In this document: piece by piece, positions 52,063 through 62,204 of the stretch | Layout: each line of letters starts with the position of its first letter | How positions within the stretch are numbered: the stretch's first letter is position 1 | DNA from: Bog-473 sp963782415 | Lineage (GTDB): Bacteria; Actinomycetota; Acidimicrobiia; Acidimicrobiales; RAAP-2 | Direction: 5' to 3' | Assembly: GCA_963782415.1 (NCBI GenBank) | Contig: CAWAJT010000006.1 | Coordinates: 806,001-870,000, forward strand | DNA length: 64,000 nt | Notes under the pieces: generated by a model | Database searches by the model: none | What the model was told of the DNA's origin: nothing | Seen by the model: only the letters and a program-made list of their open reading frames with translations | Program-made: the position numbers and the translations under genes

Positions 52063-53446
52063 ATGCCCTCGTCGATCGAACCAGAGCCACACCGAGATCG
52101 CCTGGTGCATCGACTTCCGCAGCCCTTGGTCGCGATCGTGACGGTGATCGGATTCGCGGCGCCAGTCATCGTGTACTTCCTCCTCCTCCGCGGCTACAGC
52201 CTCAACGTCGTCACCGGTGACCAATGGGATGACGTGGTCGTCATCAGCCGCTCACACGCACACATCTTCGACTGGAGCTCCTTGTGGGCTCAGCACAACG
52301 AGAACCGGATCTTCTTTCCCAATTTGATCGTTTTGTTGCTGGCATACACGACGGCCTTCAACGTGCAGGTCGAGGAATATCTGAGCTTTGTGTTCCTGCT
52401 TGCGTCCACCGGCCTGATCATCGGGGCATACAAGCGGGGGGCTCCCGACACGCCATGGCTTTACCTCTGCCCCGTGGCGATTCTGATGCTCTCCGTGGTT
52501 CAGTACGAGAACACGCTGTGGGGATTCCAGCTTGCCTGGTACCTCGTACTCTTTCCCTGGCTTTGAGCCTCTTCCTGCTCGACCGCATGCATTCATCTGC
52601 GGTGGTATTCAGTCTCGCCATTCTCTGTGCCATCGTCGGCAGCTACTCCTCATTCAGGGACTACTCATTTGGCCGGCTGGACTCCTCGTCCTCTATCTCT
52701 GCCGGAGGAGCGGTCTGCACATCGGCATCTGGCTAGTGGCTGCCGCACTTACGGCCAGCCTCTATTTCTACAACTGGGATCCGTCCACAGGGACGCCCAA
52801 ACACAGCTATGCATGGCAGCACCCCATCGTCGCCCTGAAGTTCTTCTTGTTCATGATGGGTGACATCGTCGGGATGCACGTCGGCTACGGCGGTTCCATC
52901 AACAACGTCGTCATGGTATTTGGACTGGTGGTGACGGTCCTCTCTCTGTCACCCTCGTCATAGGATTTCGTCGGGCGTCGACGGGAACGGTCGCACCATC
53001 GGCATGGCCCTCATCGTCGTGAGTCTCCTTTTTGCAGCCATCGTCACCTTCGGACGAGTCGCGCTGGGGCTCTTCGACGCAAGCAGCTCTCGCTACACCA
53101 CCTTCACCCTTCTCGCAGTGACCGGTATCTACCTGACTCTTCTCGGGCCGTTCCTGTCTCACGGGCTCCGAGTCCTGTGGAAGCGAGCACTCGGACACAC
53201 ACTCTTCGCCGGTTTATCGCCCGCCGAGGGGTTGCTCTCGCCAGATGGTGCCTTCTCCCTGTGATCCTTATACAGATTGTTTTCGGTCTCCACTATGGAC
53301 TCAGTGGCGCCTCGGACGACCACAAGTTTCAGACGCAAGCCGCCCATGTCCTTCGCACTATCAACAGCCAGTCTGATGGCGGGTGTCCTACTACCTCTAC
53401 CTGTTCCATTCGGCCGAATCGATCCGTCACGATGCACAGATCTTGA
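52063..53446 (+). pseudogene. Polytopic membrane protein, family A copy 2, multiply frameshifted
   Basis: Opens at ATG 52063 with helix IVTVIGFAAPVIVYFLLLRG, then VTGDQWDDVVVISRS and SLWAQHNENRIFFPNLIVLL, clear paralogy to 47488-49003. It stops in frame at 52566 after AWYLVLFPWL and resumes in other frames: ALSLFLLDRMHSS, IQGLLIWPAGLLVLYL, ALKFFLFMMGDIVGMH, FDASSSRYTTFTLLAVTGIY, VALARWCLLPVILIQIVFGL. At least five breaks are needed. Probably a pseudogene, or a region of poor assembly. Confidence 0.65.
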
Positions 53447-53515
53447 AAGCTGACCATCTCAGCCTTTTCGCCGAAGGGTCTCCGAAGCAGTAGGACGATC
53501 TCGCCTGAACTCCGC

Positions 53516-55697
53516 TTACGCGGGCGTGCTTTCAACGTGCTGGAACACCGGTTTGCTACATGCTGAGACGTTCAATGGTCCATGCAGCCTGAACACACTC
53601 AGGCCCACGTATGTACGGCCCTGCGCGGTGTCCGACATCAAGACATTGCTGTGCACAAGGCACGAATTCCGATCGTCACCAGTCCAGATCGTGTAGGAAT
53701 GCGGCTCCTCCTTCACAGCGGCAAGGCTCGATACTGGCCCCGTCGACGTGACGACGTAGTTGTAATGACCTGAATTCACAAGCCGACGCCACTGTGCGCA
53801 GCTGGTTGCCGGTGCGTAGCTCCCATCGGGACCGCGAACGCCTATGTACTGGACATAGTTGGACAGATCACGGCCGTACAACGCGTACTGGACTTGAGTA
53901 AACGTTCCAGCTAACCCGATGCGAGCGCCGGAAACGGACTCCGCCCAACCAAAAGGTGGTTGGAGTGAGGGAGACTCATAACGATGATCCAAATAGAAGC
54001 TCTGGACTCCGAAGCCCACAAGCACCACCGCGGCGGAGATCACCAGAACGGCGATGGATCTGGCCGTTCCACGGCGATGCCACTGGAGCGTCTCTCTGCC
54101 CCCGACGAGAGCAAGGCCACCGATGAGGACGCCAACCCCGAATAGAGCTCCGAGAATTGCGTCGACACCCGTGACGGGCGGAACGAACTGTCGCGACAGC
54201 ACGTGCAGCGGCCAAATCGACTCGTCGAGCTGCGTCACCACTGCGATGCCGGCGAAGGTAAGCAGGAGACACCATCTCCAACGAGGACTGACAAGGTCTC
54301 GTGAGAGCGGCAACAGCACCAGTCCGAGCATGATCGCGGGGTCTGCGTAACGGATGTTGTCAACGAAGAAGACTGGGGCGCCGAACGCTGTCAGATACTG
54401 CGGGGACACGACGAACCCGATGGCGGCGACGATGCCAACTGCAGCCAACATCTTTGTCATGGATCCCCTGCCCCCTGAACAGGGCCACGACAAGTCCGAC
54501 TGCGGACAACGCAAGCAGAGCCCACCAGACGGGACCGAACGCAAGACGAAATCCCGGAAAGAAGAATCTGCTCCAGTCGTTACCTTTCAGGATGAAGTGC
54601 GCCCATGTCGAGGAGGGCGTCGTGATGACTGGATTGGGTAACGAGAGCGGCCCGAGTTTGAAGTGCACCGATGGAAGCGGATTTCCAACCACCGCCCAAT
54701 TCCTGACGTACCAGAACGCTCCGCTGAGCATCAATAGTGCGAACCAGACGCCTCCCTCCCTGGCCCGGTGACCTCGCCGGGCCACGACAAAGATGCCGAG
54801 GGTCAATGCCGCGATGGGTACGAGAAACGTGAACTTCGTACCGGCCGCGAGGCCAGCGGCGAGCGCAGCGATAGCGATGCCGGACAACCTCCATTGGTCG
54901 GTACCGGCATGCGTGTGAATGAGGATCGCAGCACATGAGAGCAACAGAGCCAATCCGACAATGTCGTCGTATCCCCCACCCGGTTGCGTTGTGACCAACT
55001 CTGGCGTGACCATCAATGCAGCGACCGCGGTGAGCGTGATGAGTTGTGCGCCGAAGGCCTTGCCCACGCACCACGCAGCCAACAGCGCGTAGGGCGAGCC
55101 AGCCGAAGTTGATCACGGGCGACAGGACGTCGTTGCCCATGAGCAGAATGCCCAACCCGTGAATGAGCTCAGATGTTGCCGGATAGAAGGCAGTCACCGT
55201 CTCGAGGTCAAAGAAATGCAAGGGCGTGATGGATCCGTCCTGCACAAACCTTGCTGCATCCGGCAGGTGGTACCAAAGCGTGTCCACGTTGGTCATGCCA
55301 TGGTGGTATGCATCGACGTCCTGGTCGCCGAATCAGCTGCAACACAGGCCAGCGCCACGACGGTGACCCGTTGCATCATGATGGGACTGCGTGGAGTCGC
55401 TGCGAGCTCGCCCCGCAACGGCTCAGTCACGGGGTGGCGTCGAGCGACCCACAATGCCAGCAATCCGAGGATGAAGAGCACGGGAACGACCGCAGCCGTG
55501 CGGAACAACGACACCGACCCCAGCAGCTCCAGAACGACAACAAGTCCGCAGAGGCCGACGATGATTTCGGCCAGGCGGGCGAGCGCTCCAGACCAGTCCG
55601 GGCGCAACCGGGCGATCCATGCGTGTGAGGCCGCACCGACTGAGCCAAGAATGAGCGCCAAGGCCGCGAGACCAGCCAGATAGCGGACAAAACTCAT
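53516..55697 (-). pseudogene. GT-C-like membrane protein, copy with three frameshifts
   Basis: Paralogue of the intact 720-residue gene at 58296-60458. Pieces in order from 55697: N-terminal helices (YLAGLAALALILGSVGAASHA), VDTLWYHLPDAARFVQDGSI, YDDIVGLALLLSCAAIL, GTKFTFLVPIAALTLG, SPQYLTAFGAPVFFVDNIRYA, and a C-terminal extracytoplasmic part with SNYVQYIGVRGPDGSYAP. Frame changes near 55300, 55090 and 54480. The D-x-WYH motif in the first loop resembles the acidic motif of GT-C enzymes such as ArnT. Three single indels only, so it may be functional in the organism. Confidence 0.65.
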
Positions 55698-56461
55698 GTG
55701 CTCTGAGTCGCGATCAGCCTGATCATGCGGTTAGCTGCTTCTTCGCTGGACACCGCCCAGCATGCTCGCCAACAATTTCGCCGCTCACGTGTTCCACGGT
55801 CAACTGGATCCGGCGGATACCGCAAGATGCGCGCAGATCCACGGTCGGACCTGTGGCAACCTCGGATGGGATCAAACCCGCATCGGCACGCTCGACGAAC
55901 ACCAACTCGACCAAACGGGCACGTTTTCGCGTTTGGTGCATGACATCTTGCGGCATTGGCACTCTCAGCGGTCCAGTCCGGCGCCGAACTCGACCCCAGC
56001 CGGGATCTCAGCCATGTCGAATCAGATGAGCTGCTGTGTGTCGTTCGTCGTGTCACGCGCTCGGCGAGCACTCCGAGCCGGGTTCGGCTTCGATGGAGAG
56101 TGAACGGCCTGGTCCGCCGGACTCTGGCCAGACAGCGTCGGAGTCTTGAGCTGTGATTCGGGCGTGCCAGACACATGCATCCAGATTCCTCCAACGACCC
56201 GACCGCCGTCGCCAACAATCCACTTGACTCGACGAGAGCCAGAACCGCTTCTGTGAACTCGGTCAGGACCTCAGCGACGAAAGCTAGCCTCCCAACGATT
56301 CAGCCGTCAGGCACTCCCGCTGCGACCACAGGCAATGCTCTCGTCTTGTGTCCCCGCTCAACTCCCATGTCCGGACAGCAGAGTAGACCAGCGTGACCGA
56401 AAGCTCGTTGCTACCCGTGCTCGCCCCGCGCAGGGATCGCTGACCATGCCGGGCCCACCGG
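55698..56461. other. Region without a confident gene
   Basis: About 760 bp between two minus-strand membrane genes. Apart from a possible 79-codon ORF (55723-55962, minus) I see no conserved protein, RNA or repeat. Codon bias in other frames is not gene-like. Confidence 0.5.
55723..55962 (-). CDS. Possible small hypothetical protein
   Basis: 79 residues: KRARLVELVFVERADAGLIP then SEVATGPTVDLRASCGIRRI and QLTVEHVSGEIVGEHAG. The composition is plausible for a small alpha/beta protein but no family is recognised. It may be a fragment of a larger decayed gene, since the preceding frame (a short peptide ending VEFGAGLDR) stops just upstream. Confidence 0.3.
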   Translation of the reverse strand: MPMPQDVMHQTRKRARLVELVFVERADAGLIPSEVATGPTVDLRASCGIRRIQLTVEHVSGEIVGEHAGRCPAKKQLTA

Positions 56462-57829
56462 TCATTCTTCGGGAGGCGGACGATGGGGTTCGACTCCCCA
56501 GACATCATCCGTTTCATTTCCTTTCAGGACCATCTCATCTCCACTTTGTCCGACGGCGATCACCATCCTCGAATAGCTATCGAACAACGGAGCGGCGACG
56601 ATACCGCCTGCAGTTGGGTTCGGAATGTTGCTGGTTGTCGGTCTGGTTCGTCGGCGCATGTACCGCCTGGGGTTACGCGCGAATTTGATCAGCGGTTTCT
56701 CAAGCAGGAACCAGCTCGCCGCTGCGACGACGGCAGTGAGAGCCAGCGTGACCGCCGTGATAGCGAAGAAGTTCACGCGAGGTGGGCCAGATCCACTGGA
56801 ACCCACAATGTGTGTGTTGAGCGCCTCGTCCATCACCGGCACGTGCCATAGGTAGATGCCATAACTCATCGCCCCGAGGAGCACCACTACACGAGACCGG
56901 AGGACCCGCCTCCCCGCTCCCTCCCATTGATTTCCGAAGACGGCAGGGAGCACGATGAGCAACCCCATGGCATAAGTCAGAAGGAAGTAGCCGATCTGCG
57001 TGGTCGCCGGCGGCGCGGCCAATCCGAGCACAGCCGGATAGTGGATGGCCCAGACAGTTGCCGAGAAGGCGAGCGCCGCTAGCAACCATGGTATCACCGG
57101 CCTCGCAAACACCGAGTCATACAACCGGTGCATTGCTGAGTCTGCCGGAACCATCTCCTTGAGGACGGCCAGCAACATGCCGAGTGCAAACGGGGCAAGG
57201 TTCGCGGGCAGCACTTGAATGAAGGTGGGTTCACCACCGTATGCGTACCAACAGATGCAGGCGATCCCCACCACGATCAACGCGGTGCAGCCGACCAACT
57301 CAGTCGCGAGCTGATGGCGTCGCCCTAGTCTCCATAGCGCTGCGGCGTAGAACGGAAGAAAGACGTAGAACGTCACTTCCGCGACCAAGGTCCACGCAGG
57401 ACCCAGCCCCACGATGAAATTCGGCTGGTGGACGTACGACTGAACCAGCAAGTAGTTGCTCGCGGTCGACGCGACTCCACTCAGATAGATCACGCCCACA
57501 GCGAAGCCAACCGTCAAAACGAGCCAGTACGCCGGAAAGATGCGCAGGAAGCGGCGGCGGAAGTATCCCCGCAGGCCGGGACCGCGTTGTCCCAAAAGAT
57601 GGGCCTTCGCGAAGGGTCTGTAGAGGACAAATCCCGAGATGACGAAGAAGACTTCGACGCCGGCGCGGAGGGCGGAAAAATAGGCGCCTGACGTCGTCGA
57701 GATCGAACTCGATACACCGACGGTGTGGCAGAGAACCACCGATAGGGCGGCAAAGGCACGAAGCCCGTCGATACACGGAAACGACGCCTCGCCGTCGCTC
57801 TGTTTCCCTGCTCCGCCGCTGACCGTCAC
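56462..57829 (-). CDS. Acyltransferase 3-family membrane protein
   Basis: 455 residues from GTG 57829. Acyltransferase_3 domain: FPCIDGLRAFAALSVVLCHT, RAGVEVFFVISGFVLYRPF, FRRRFLRIFPAYWLVLTVG, GLGPAWTLVAEVTFYVFLP and MSYGIYLWHVPVMDEALN, with ten or so helices and no SGNH domain. It probably O-acylates a surface glycan using a cytoplasmic acyl donor. The frame extends far upstream (to 58189), but that part is Arg-rich shadow. Divergent from the GT-C-like gene at 58296. Confidence 0.9.
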   Translation of the reverse strand: MTVSGGAGKQSDGEASFPCIDGLRAFAALSVVLCHTVGVSSSISTTSGAYFSALRAGVEVFFVISGFVLYRPFAKAHLLGQRGPGLRGYFRRRFLRIFPAYWLVLTVGFAVGVIYLSGVASTASNYLLVQSYVHQPNFIVGLGPAWTLVAEVTFYVFLPFYAAALWRLGRRHQLATELVGCTALIVVGIACICWYAYGGEPTFIQVLPANLAPFALGMLLAVLKEMVPADSAMHRLYDSVFARPVIPWLLAALAFSATVWAIHYPAVLGLAAPPATTQIGYFLLTYAMGLLIVLPAVFGNQWEGAGRRVLRSRVVVLLGAMSYGIYLWHVPVMDEALNTHIVGSSGSGPPRVNFFAITAVTLALTAVVAAASWFLLEKPLIKFARNPRRYMRRRTRPTTSNIPNPTAGGIVAAPLFDSYSRMVIAVGQSGDEMVLKGNETDDVWGVEPHRPPPEE

Positions 57830-58295
57830 CGATCGCGACCGACGACAGCGGTCCCCAACCCAGGCGTAATTCCTCCTCGTTGTCCTCCTCAACCCCTGTT
57901 TTCGAACGCTACCGCTCGACGTGGCGGATGTCGAGTCGGTGAAAATGCCCAGCGTCTCGGAGTGATACGACACTCGAAGCGGACGGCCGAACGAACTTTG
58001 GTCTGCCCAGCGACGAGATGGGCAGTCCGGCCTGCGAGGCCCGATCGGTCCGTCGGCGTTCCTCCGCACTGGCTGGGTCGGCCGTTGCCGAAAAATAGTC
58101 GCCTTGCTGCGCCCGACCTGGAGAGGATGGCACCACGCTCGGGCCGACACTCGCCCTGAGGACCGCTTCCGATACATTTCCACGGTCATATGGAGACCGT
58201 GTGAGGCAACCAGATGTCTTGCGCCCCGCGCTGGGACGCCTCACAGGTCTCAGCGCGCAAGCTGAACGCGGGACGGCGGCCCATGCATTCTGACC
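57830..58295. other. Divergent intergenic region
   Basis: About 466 bp separating the acyltransferase and GT-C-like genes, which are transcribed away from it. It should hold both promoters; no consensus element, RNA gene or repeat stands out. Confidence 0.5.
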
Positions 58296-60458
58296 GTGAT
58301 TAGGTATCTGGAGGGTTTGGTCCTCCTGCTCACGGCAATTGCGCCTCTCCACGCAGCGTCGTATCTCTGGAGAGCGCGCCTCCTTGGCCAATGGTCAGGG
58401 GCTCTCGCCCGACTCGTCGAGATCATGAGCGATCTCACGGTGTTCGTGTGCGTCTCGGAGATCCTCGGAAGTGTCCACCTCTTTCGGATCGCACCCATGG
58501 TCGTAGTTTTGATCGCAGTTGGACTCGTTGGAATCTGGCTCGCCCGTCGACTGAGCCTCTCTGCCACTCCAGCGGACGATGTCAGTGCTCTCAGCACCTC
58601 GACTGAACAACAACAGCATGCATCAGTCTCCAGAGCGTGGAACTTTGTTGCGCTCGCTGTCGTCGCCGTTGTCGTCGCCGAGTGGAGCACGAAGACTGTT
58701 GCCGCATACCACCACGGAATAGGGAGCACGGACTCGCTCTGGTACCACATGCCATTCGCTGCCCGCTTCGTTCAGGATGGTTCGATCACAGCCCTTCACT
58801 ACGTCGATTCAGAACCTGTCACAGTGTTCTTTCCAGCATCGTCGGAGCTGTTCCATTCGTTCGGGATCATGCTCATGGGGAACGACCTTCTGTCGCCCAT
58901 CATCAATAGCCTTTGGCTGGGGCTGGCCCTTCTCGCAGCATGGTGCATTGGACGGCCTTTCGGCGTTGGACCAATCACGCTGATCGGCAGCGCACTTCTG
59001 TTCGCCACTCCGGGACTCGTCGGCACGCAGCCAGGTGGCGCCTACGACGACGTCGTCGGGCTGGCCCTGTTCCTCTCGTCGATCGCACTCATTGTCAACC
59101 TCGATGGCTTGAACAGGCGTTCGGCGATGGTTGCCTCTGCCCTCGCTGCGGCGGCGGCGGGCCTCGCTATCGGCACCAAATGGACGTTCTTGGGACCGGT
59201 GCTGGCGCTCACGGTGGGCTTCTGGTTCCTGATGCCACGCGGCAAGCGAGCAAAAAGCCTCACTTTGTGGCTTGTCGCATTGATCATCGTGGGTGGATTT
59301 TGGTACGGGCGGAACCTCTTTGCGATCGGCAATCCGCTTCCACCCTTCCATCTGAAAATCGGACCCTTCTCGCTCCCGAGTCCTCGACTCACCACCCCTT
59401 CCTCGACTGTCGCGCAATTCCTGTTGAAAGGAAACGCTTGGCACAACTACTTCCTCCCCGGACTGCGCATTTCCTTTGGTCCGGCATGGTGGGCCTTGCT
59501 TGGTCTTTCGACAATCGGACTCATTTTGGCCTGTATCACCGGCGGCCGCCTCCTCCGGGTCCTCGGTTTCGTTGGTCTCGCGTCGGGATTTTTCTTCGTT
59601 GTAGACCCGCAATACCTGACCATCCTCGGAGCGCCGGTGTACTTCGTGGACAACGTCCGATACGCTGATGCTGCGGTTGTGCTTGGCCTCGTTCTATTGC
59701 CAATCAATCCGCTCCTCAAGGCGGCGAAGCGTGTCCAAGGGGTACTTCTGGCGTACCTATTGATACTTGTCGCGACGCAGTTTGACGCCGGCATCTGGCC
59801 GACCAACTTCTTCTCAGATCGCTTTGAGATTCCGGTACGCGGTTCTGATTTCTTGATTGGCTTGGCCATCGGAGCGGTGTTGTTCGCAGTTGGAACTGCC
59901 GTGATCGCGTATCGTTCCGCGCCTCGCCTTCGCAACACTGCTGCGATCGCCCTGGTGGTCTTTGGATGCGTCGCTGTTCTCGTTGCCGGCTTTCCGCTCC
60001 AACAAACCTATCTTCGCGACCGCTACAGCGCCGGCGGCGGGCCCGCTTACTCCTGGGCAAGGGATCACAGCAATACCCGCCTCGGAATACTGGGCCAGTT
60101 CACCTTCTTGCAATATCCACTGTATGGGCCCACTGACTCGAACTATGTGCAATATCTCGGCGTCCGCAGCGCTCACGGCTCATTCAGCCCAACGTTCCCA
60201 TCATGCCGAGTTTGGCGACAAGCGATCGCCCAAGGACACTACGACTACGTCCTCATTTCCTCGAACGTCGTCAGAAAGCGATCTCTGATTGCCTCCACAG
60301 CTCCGCCCGAGATGAAGTGGATGGGAGGAGGGACTGATTCGCGTGTGGTCCTACAAAGCACGGTTTATGCATCCCCTCCGATCAACGGATATGCCCTCTT
60401 CACGATCTACAAAATTGGTCCACACTTCTCGCCTGAAGGGTGTGACGATGGCATCTGA
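58296..60458 (+). CDS. GT-C-like polytopic membrane glycosyltransferase (intact copy)
   Basis: 720 residues from GTG 58296. About 12-14 helices. The first large loop has GSTDSLWYHMPFAARFVQDG, with the Asp-x-x-Trp-Tyr-His arrangement reminiscent of the acidic catalytic loop of ArnT/PMT-type GT-C enzymes. Also GTQPGGAYDDVVGLALFLSS, LAIGTKWTFLGPVLALTVG, FYGRNL-type loop (GGFWYGRNLFAIGNPLPPFH) and a C-terminal domain with SNYVQYLGVRSAHGSF. Expected to transfer sugars from lipid carriers outside the membrane; substrate unknown. Its degraded paralogue is at 53516-55697. Convergent with the GT2-methyltransferase gene. Confidence 0.78.
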   Translation: MIRYLEGLVLLLTAIAPLHAASYLWRARLLGQWSGALARLVEIMSDLTVFVCVSEILGSVHLFRIAPMVVVLIAVGLVGIWLARRLSLSATPADDVSALSTSTEQQQHASVSRAWNFVALAVVAVVVAEWSTKTVAAYHHGIGSTDSLWYHMPFAARFVQDGSITALHYVDSEPVTVFFPASSELFHSFGIMLMGNDLLSPIINSLWLGLALLAAWCIGRPFGVGPITLIGSALLFATPGLVGTQPGGAYDDVVGLALFLSSIALIVNLDGLNRRSAMVASALAAAAAGLAIGTKWTFLGPVLALTVGFWFLMPRGKRAKSLTLWLVALIIVGGFWYGRNLFAIGNPLPPFHLKIGPFSLPSPRLTTPSSTVAQFLLKGNAWHNYFLPGLRISFGPAWWALLGLSTIGLILACITGGRLLRVLGFVGLASGFFFVVDPQYLTILGAPVYFVDNVRYADAAVVLGLVLLPINPLLKAAKRVQGVLLAYLLILVATQFDAGIWPTNFFSDRFEIPVRGSDFLIGLAIGAVLFAVGTAVIAYRSAPRLRNTAAIALVVFGCVAVLVAGFPLQQTYLRDRYSAGGGPAYSWARDHSNTRLGILGQFTFLQYPLYGPTDSNYVQYLGVRSAHGSFSPTFPSCRVWRQAIAQGHYDYVLISSNVVRKRSLIASTAPPEMKWMGGGTDSRVVLQSTVYASPPINGYALFTIYKIGPHFSPEGCDDGI

Positions 60459-60508
60459 GTCGCTCGCATCTATTTCCTGTCGCCTACGCCACACAGAGCG
60501 ACTCAGTG

Positions 60509-62003
60509 CTATCGCGTTGGGGCGGATCTCCGCTGTACCCAAGCCGCATACTGCCCCCCGAACGGAACGCGCTGCAGGCCCTTATCGAGTGCCCTGCCCG
60601 CTGTACCCCCGAGGGGTGAGAAGAGGAAGTGCCGCAGAGAGGGTTTACTCTCGGCGGCCTCATGCAGGAGTTCAAGTGCCTCCCTTGAGGGCAAGAGCAC
60701 TGCGTCGGCATCGAGTTCGCATGTGTTCACAGCTCGACGTGTCAACGGATTCATCGGATTGTGCTCGAAAATCGCCACGATCCCACCAGTACGAACGACA
60801 CGGACCATTTCGCTGACGAATTTAAAGCGGTTCGATACCGGGACGTGATGAAGAACGCAGATCGCCACCGCGAACATCAAATGTCTCGTCGGTAAATGGT
60901 AGTTTCTCCCCGTCATACCAGGAGTAGGCAGCGGTGGGAACGTTGACACGGGCCTTGGCCAGCATCTCCTCGGAGATATCAACGCCGTGCAGACTCCCTA
61001 CCCGCGGCATGAGCACCCGGTCGGTCGTTCCCGTGCCACAACCCACATCGAGTACCGAGAGCGTGCCGAGTGATCTGACCGCCGGCGAGACGATCGTCTC
61101 GAGAATATCTACCTTCCGCTCCGCGAAAAAGGCTGCATTTCGCCCCGTGAAGGACACTGACTGATCGACTGCTGCCTCGTACTCCGCCGCGAACGTGTCG
61201 AAATCGACAGGCCTGTCTTCCTCCGTCGCTGTGTTCGATTCTGCATGCCCAGAGAATTCGGCGACCGCTGCCGTTGCGCTGGTGGCGACCGGACGGTGTC
61301 TCGAGCGGAAGAGCCTCCAGATACCCCGAAGGTCATCGATCGCCGTCCGGATGATTCGCACTCGGGAGTCATCGTCTTCGACCCAGCGAACGGGCACCTC
61401 GTGAATGCGATACCCACGACGCCAAGCGAGGGTCAGAAGCTCCGTATCGAAGAACCACCCATTGTCCTCAACATGAGGAATGAGCTCTCGGGCAAGGCTC
61501 GAACGTATCGCCTTGAAGCCGCATTGGGCGTCACGCACGGAATAGCCAAGGAAGGCTCGAGTTATCATGTTGTAACTGCGTGATATCACTTCTCGTTGCA
61601 CGCTTCGTTCGATGTTCGAACCGCGAGCGAGCCGGGAACCGATAGAGATGTCCGTCGTTCCCTCGATGATCGGCGTCAGAAGTGGCATGAGCGATGCAAG
61701 ATCAGTTGAGAGATCTACATCCATGTATGCGACAACATCAGCATTGCTCGTCGACCACGATGCCTTTAGCGCACCCCCGCGCCCACGCCGACCGAGTCGG
61801 AAGGCTCGAATGCGCGCGTCAGACCCGGCGTACGCATTGGCCAGCTCCCAAGTCTTGTCGGTGCTGCCGTTGTCGACGACAGTGATGCACCAGTCGAGGG
61901 GACACTCAGCAGAGAGATACGCCGCGAGAGTGCGAAGACTGTCCTCGATCGCCATTTCCTCATTCAGAACTGGGATCGTTATGTCCACGCTTGCTTGAGC
62001 CAT
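60509..62003 (-). CDS. GT2 glycosyltransferase fused to SAM methyltransferase (single frameshift)
   Basis: About 497 residues once one extra base near 60871 is removed. Residues ~1-245: dolichyl-phosphate-sugar-synthase-like GT2, with VDITIPVLNEEMAIEDSL, WCITVVDNGSTDKTWELA, DVVAYMDVDLSTDLASL (DxD) and AQCGFKAIRSSLARELIP. Residues ~290-497: class I methyltransferase with SVLDVGCGTGTTDRVLMPR, GVDISEEMLAKARVN and, in the second frame, VAICVLHHVPVSN and VVRTGGIVAIFEHN. The GT2 part would charge a polyprenyl phosphate with a sugar used by GT-C enzymes such as the neighbours. ATG 62003 is preceded by GGGAGG. The same frame is open upstream into the adjacent membrane-protein gene. Confidence 0.8.
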
Positions 62004-62204
62004 CAGATCCGCCCTCCCGGACCCAGAACGCCAAAGGCCCGCACCCCCAGCGACGCCGGTTGCAGAGTTTTTGACCTGCGCCGATTCCCCGACTGACGTT
62101 GAAATATAGCAAAGAACCCGTGGCCAGGCGAGACCCGACCGCTGATCGTCGGGGCCGAGTCCGGCAGACGGGAGGCAGGCCCCTCGGGTCGGCCAGCAGG
62201 CCGG

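Noticed and set aside
55762..56103. Plus-strand 113-codon ORF
   Set aside because: Overlaps a slightly better minus-strand frame and has no recognisable motif or ribosome site.
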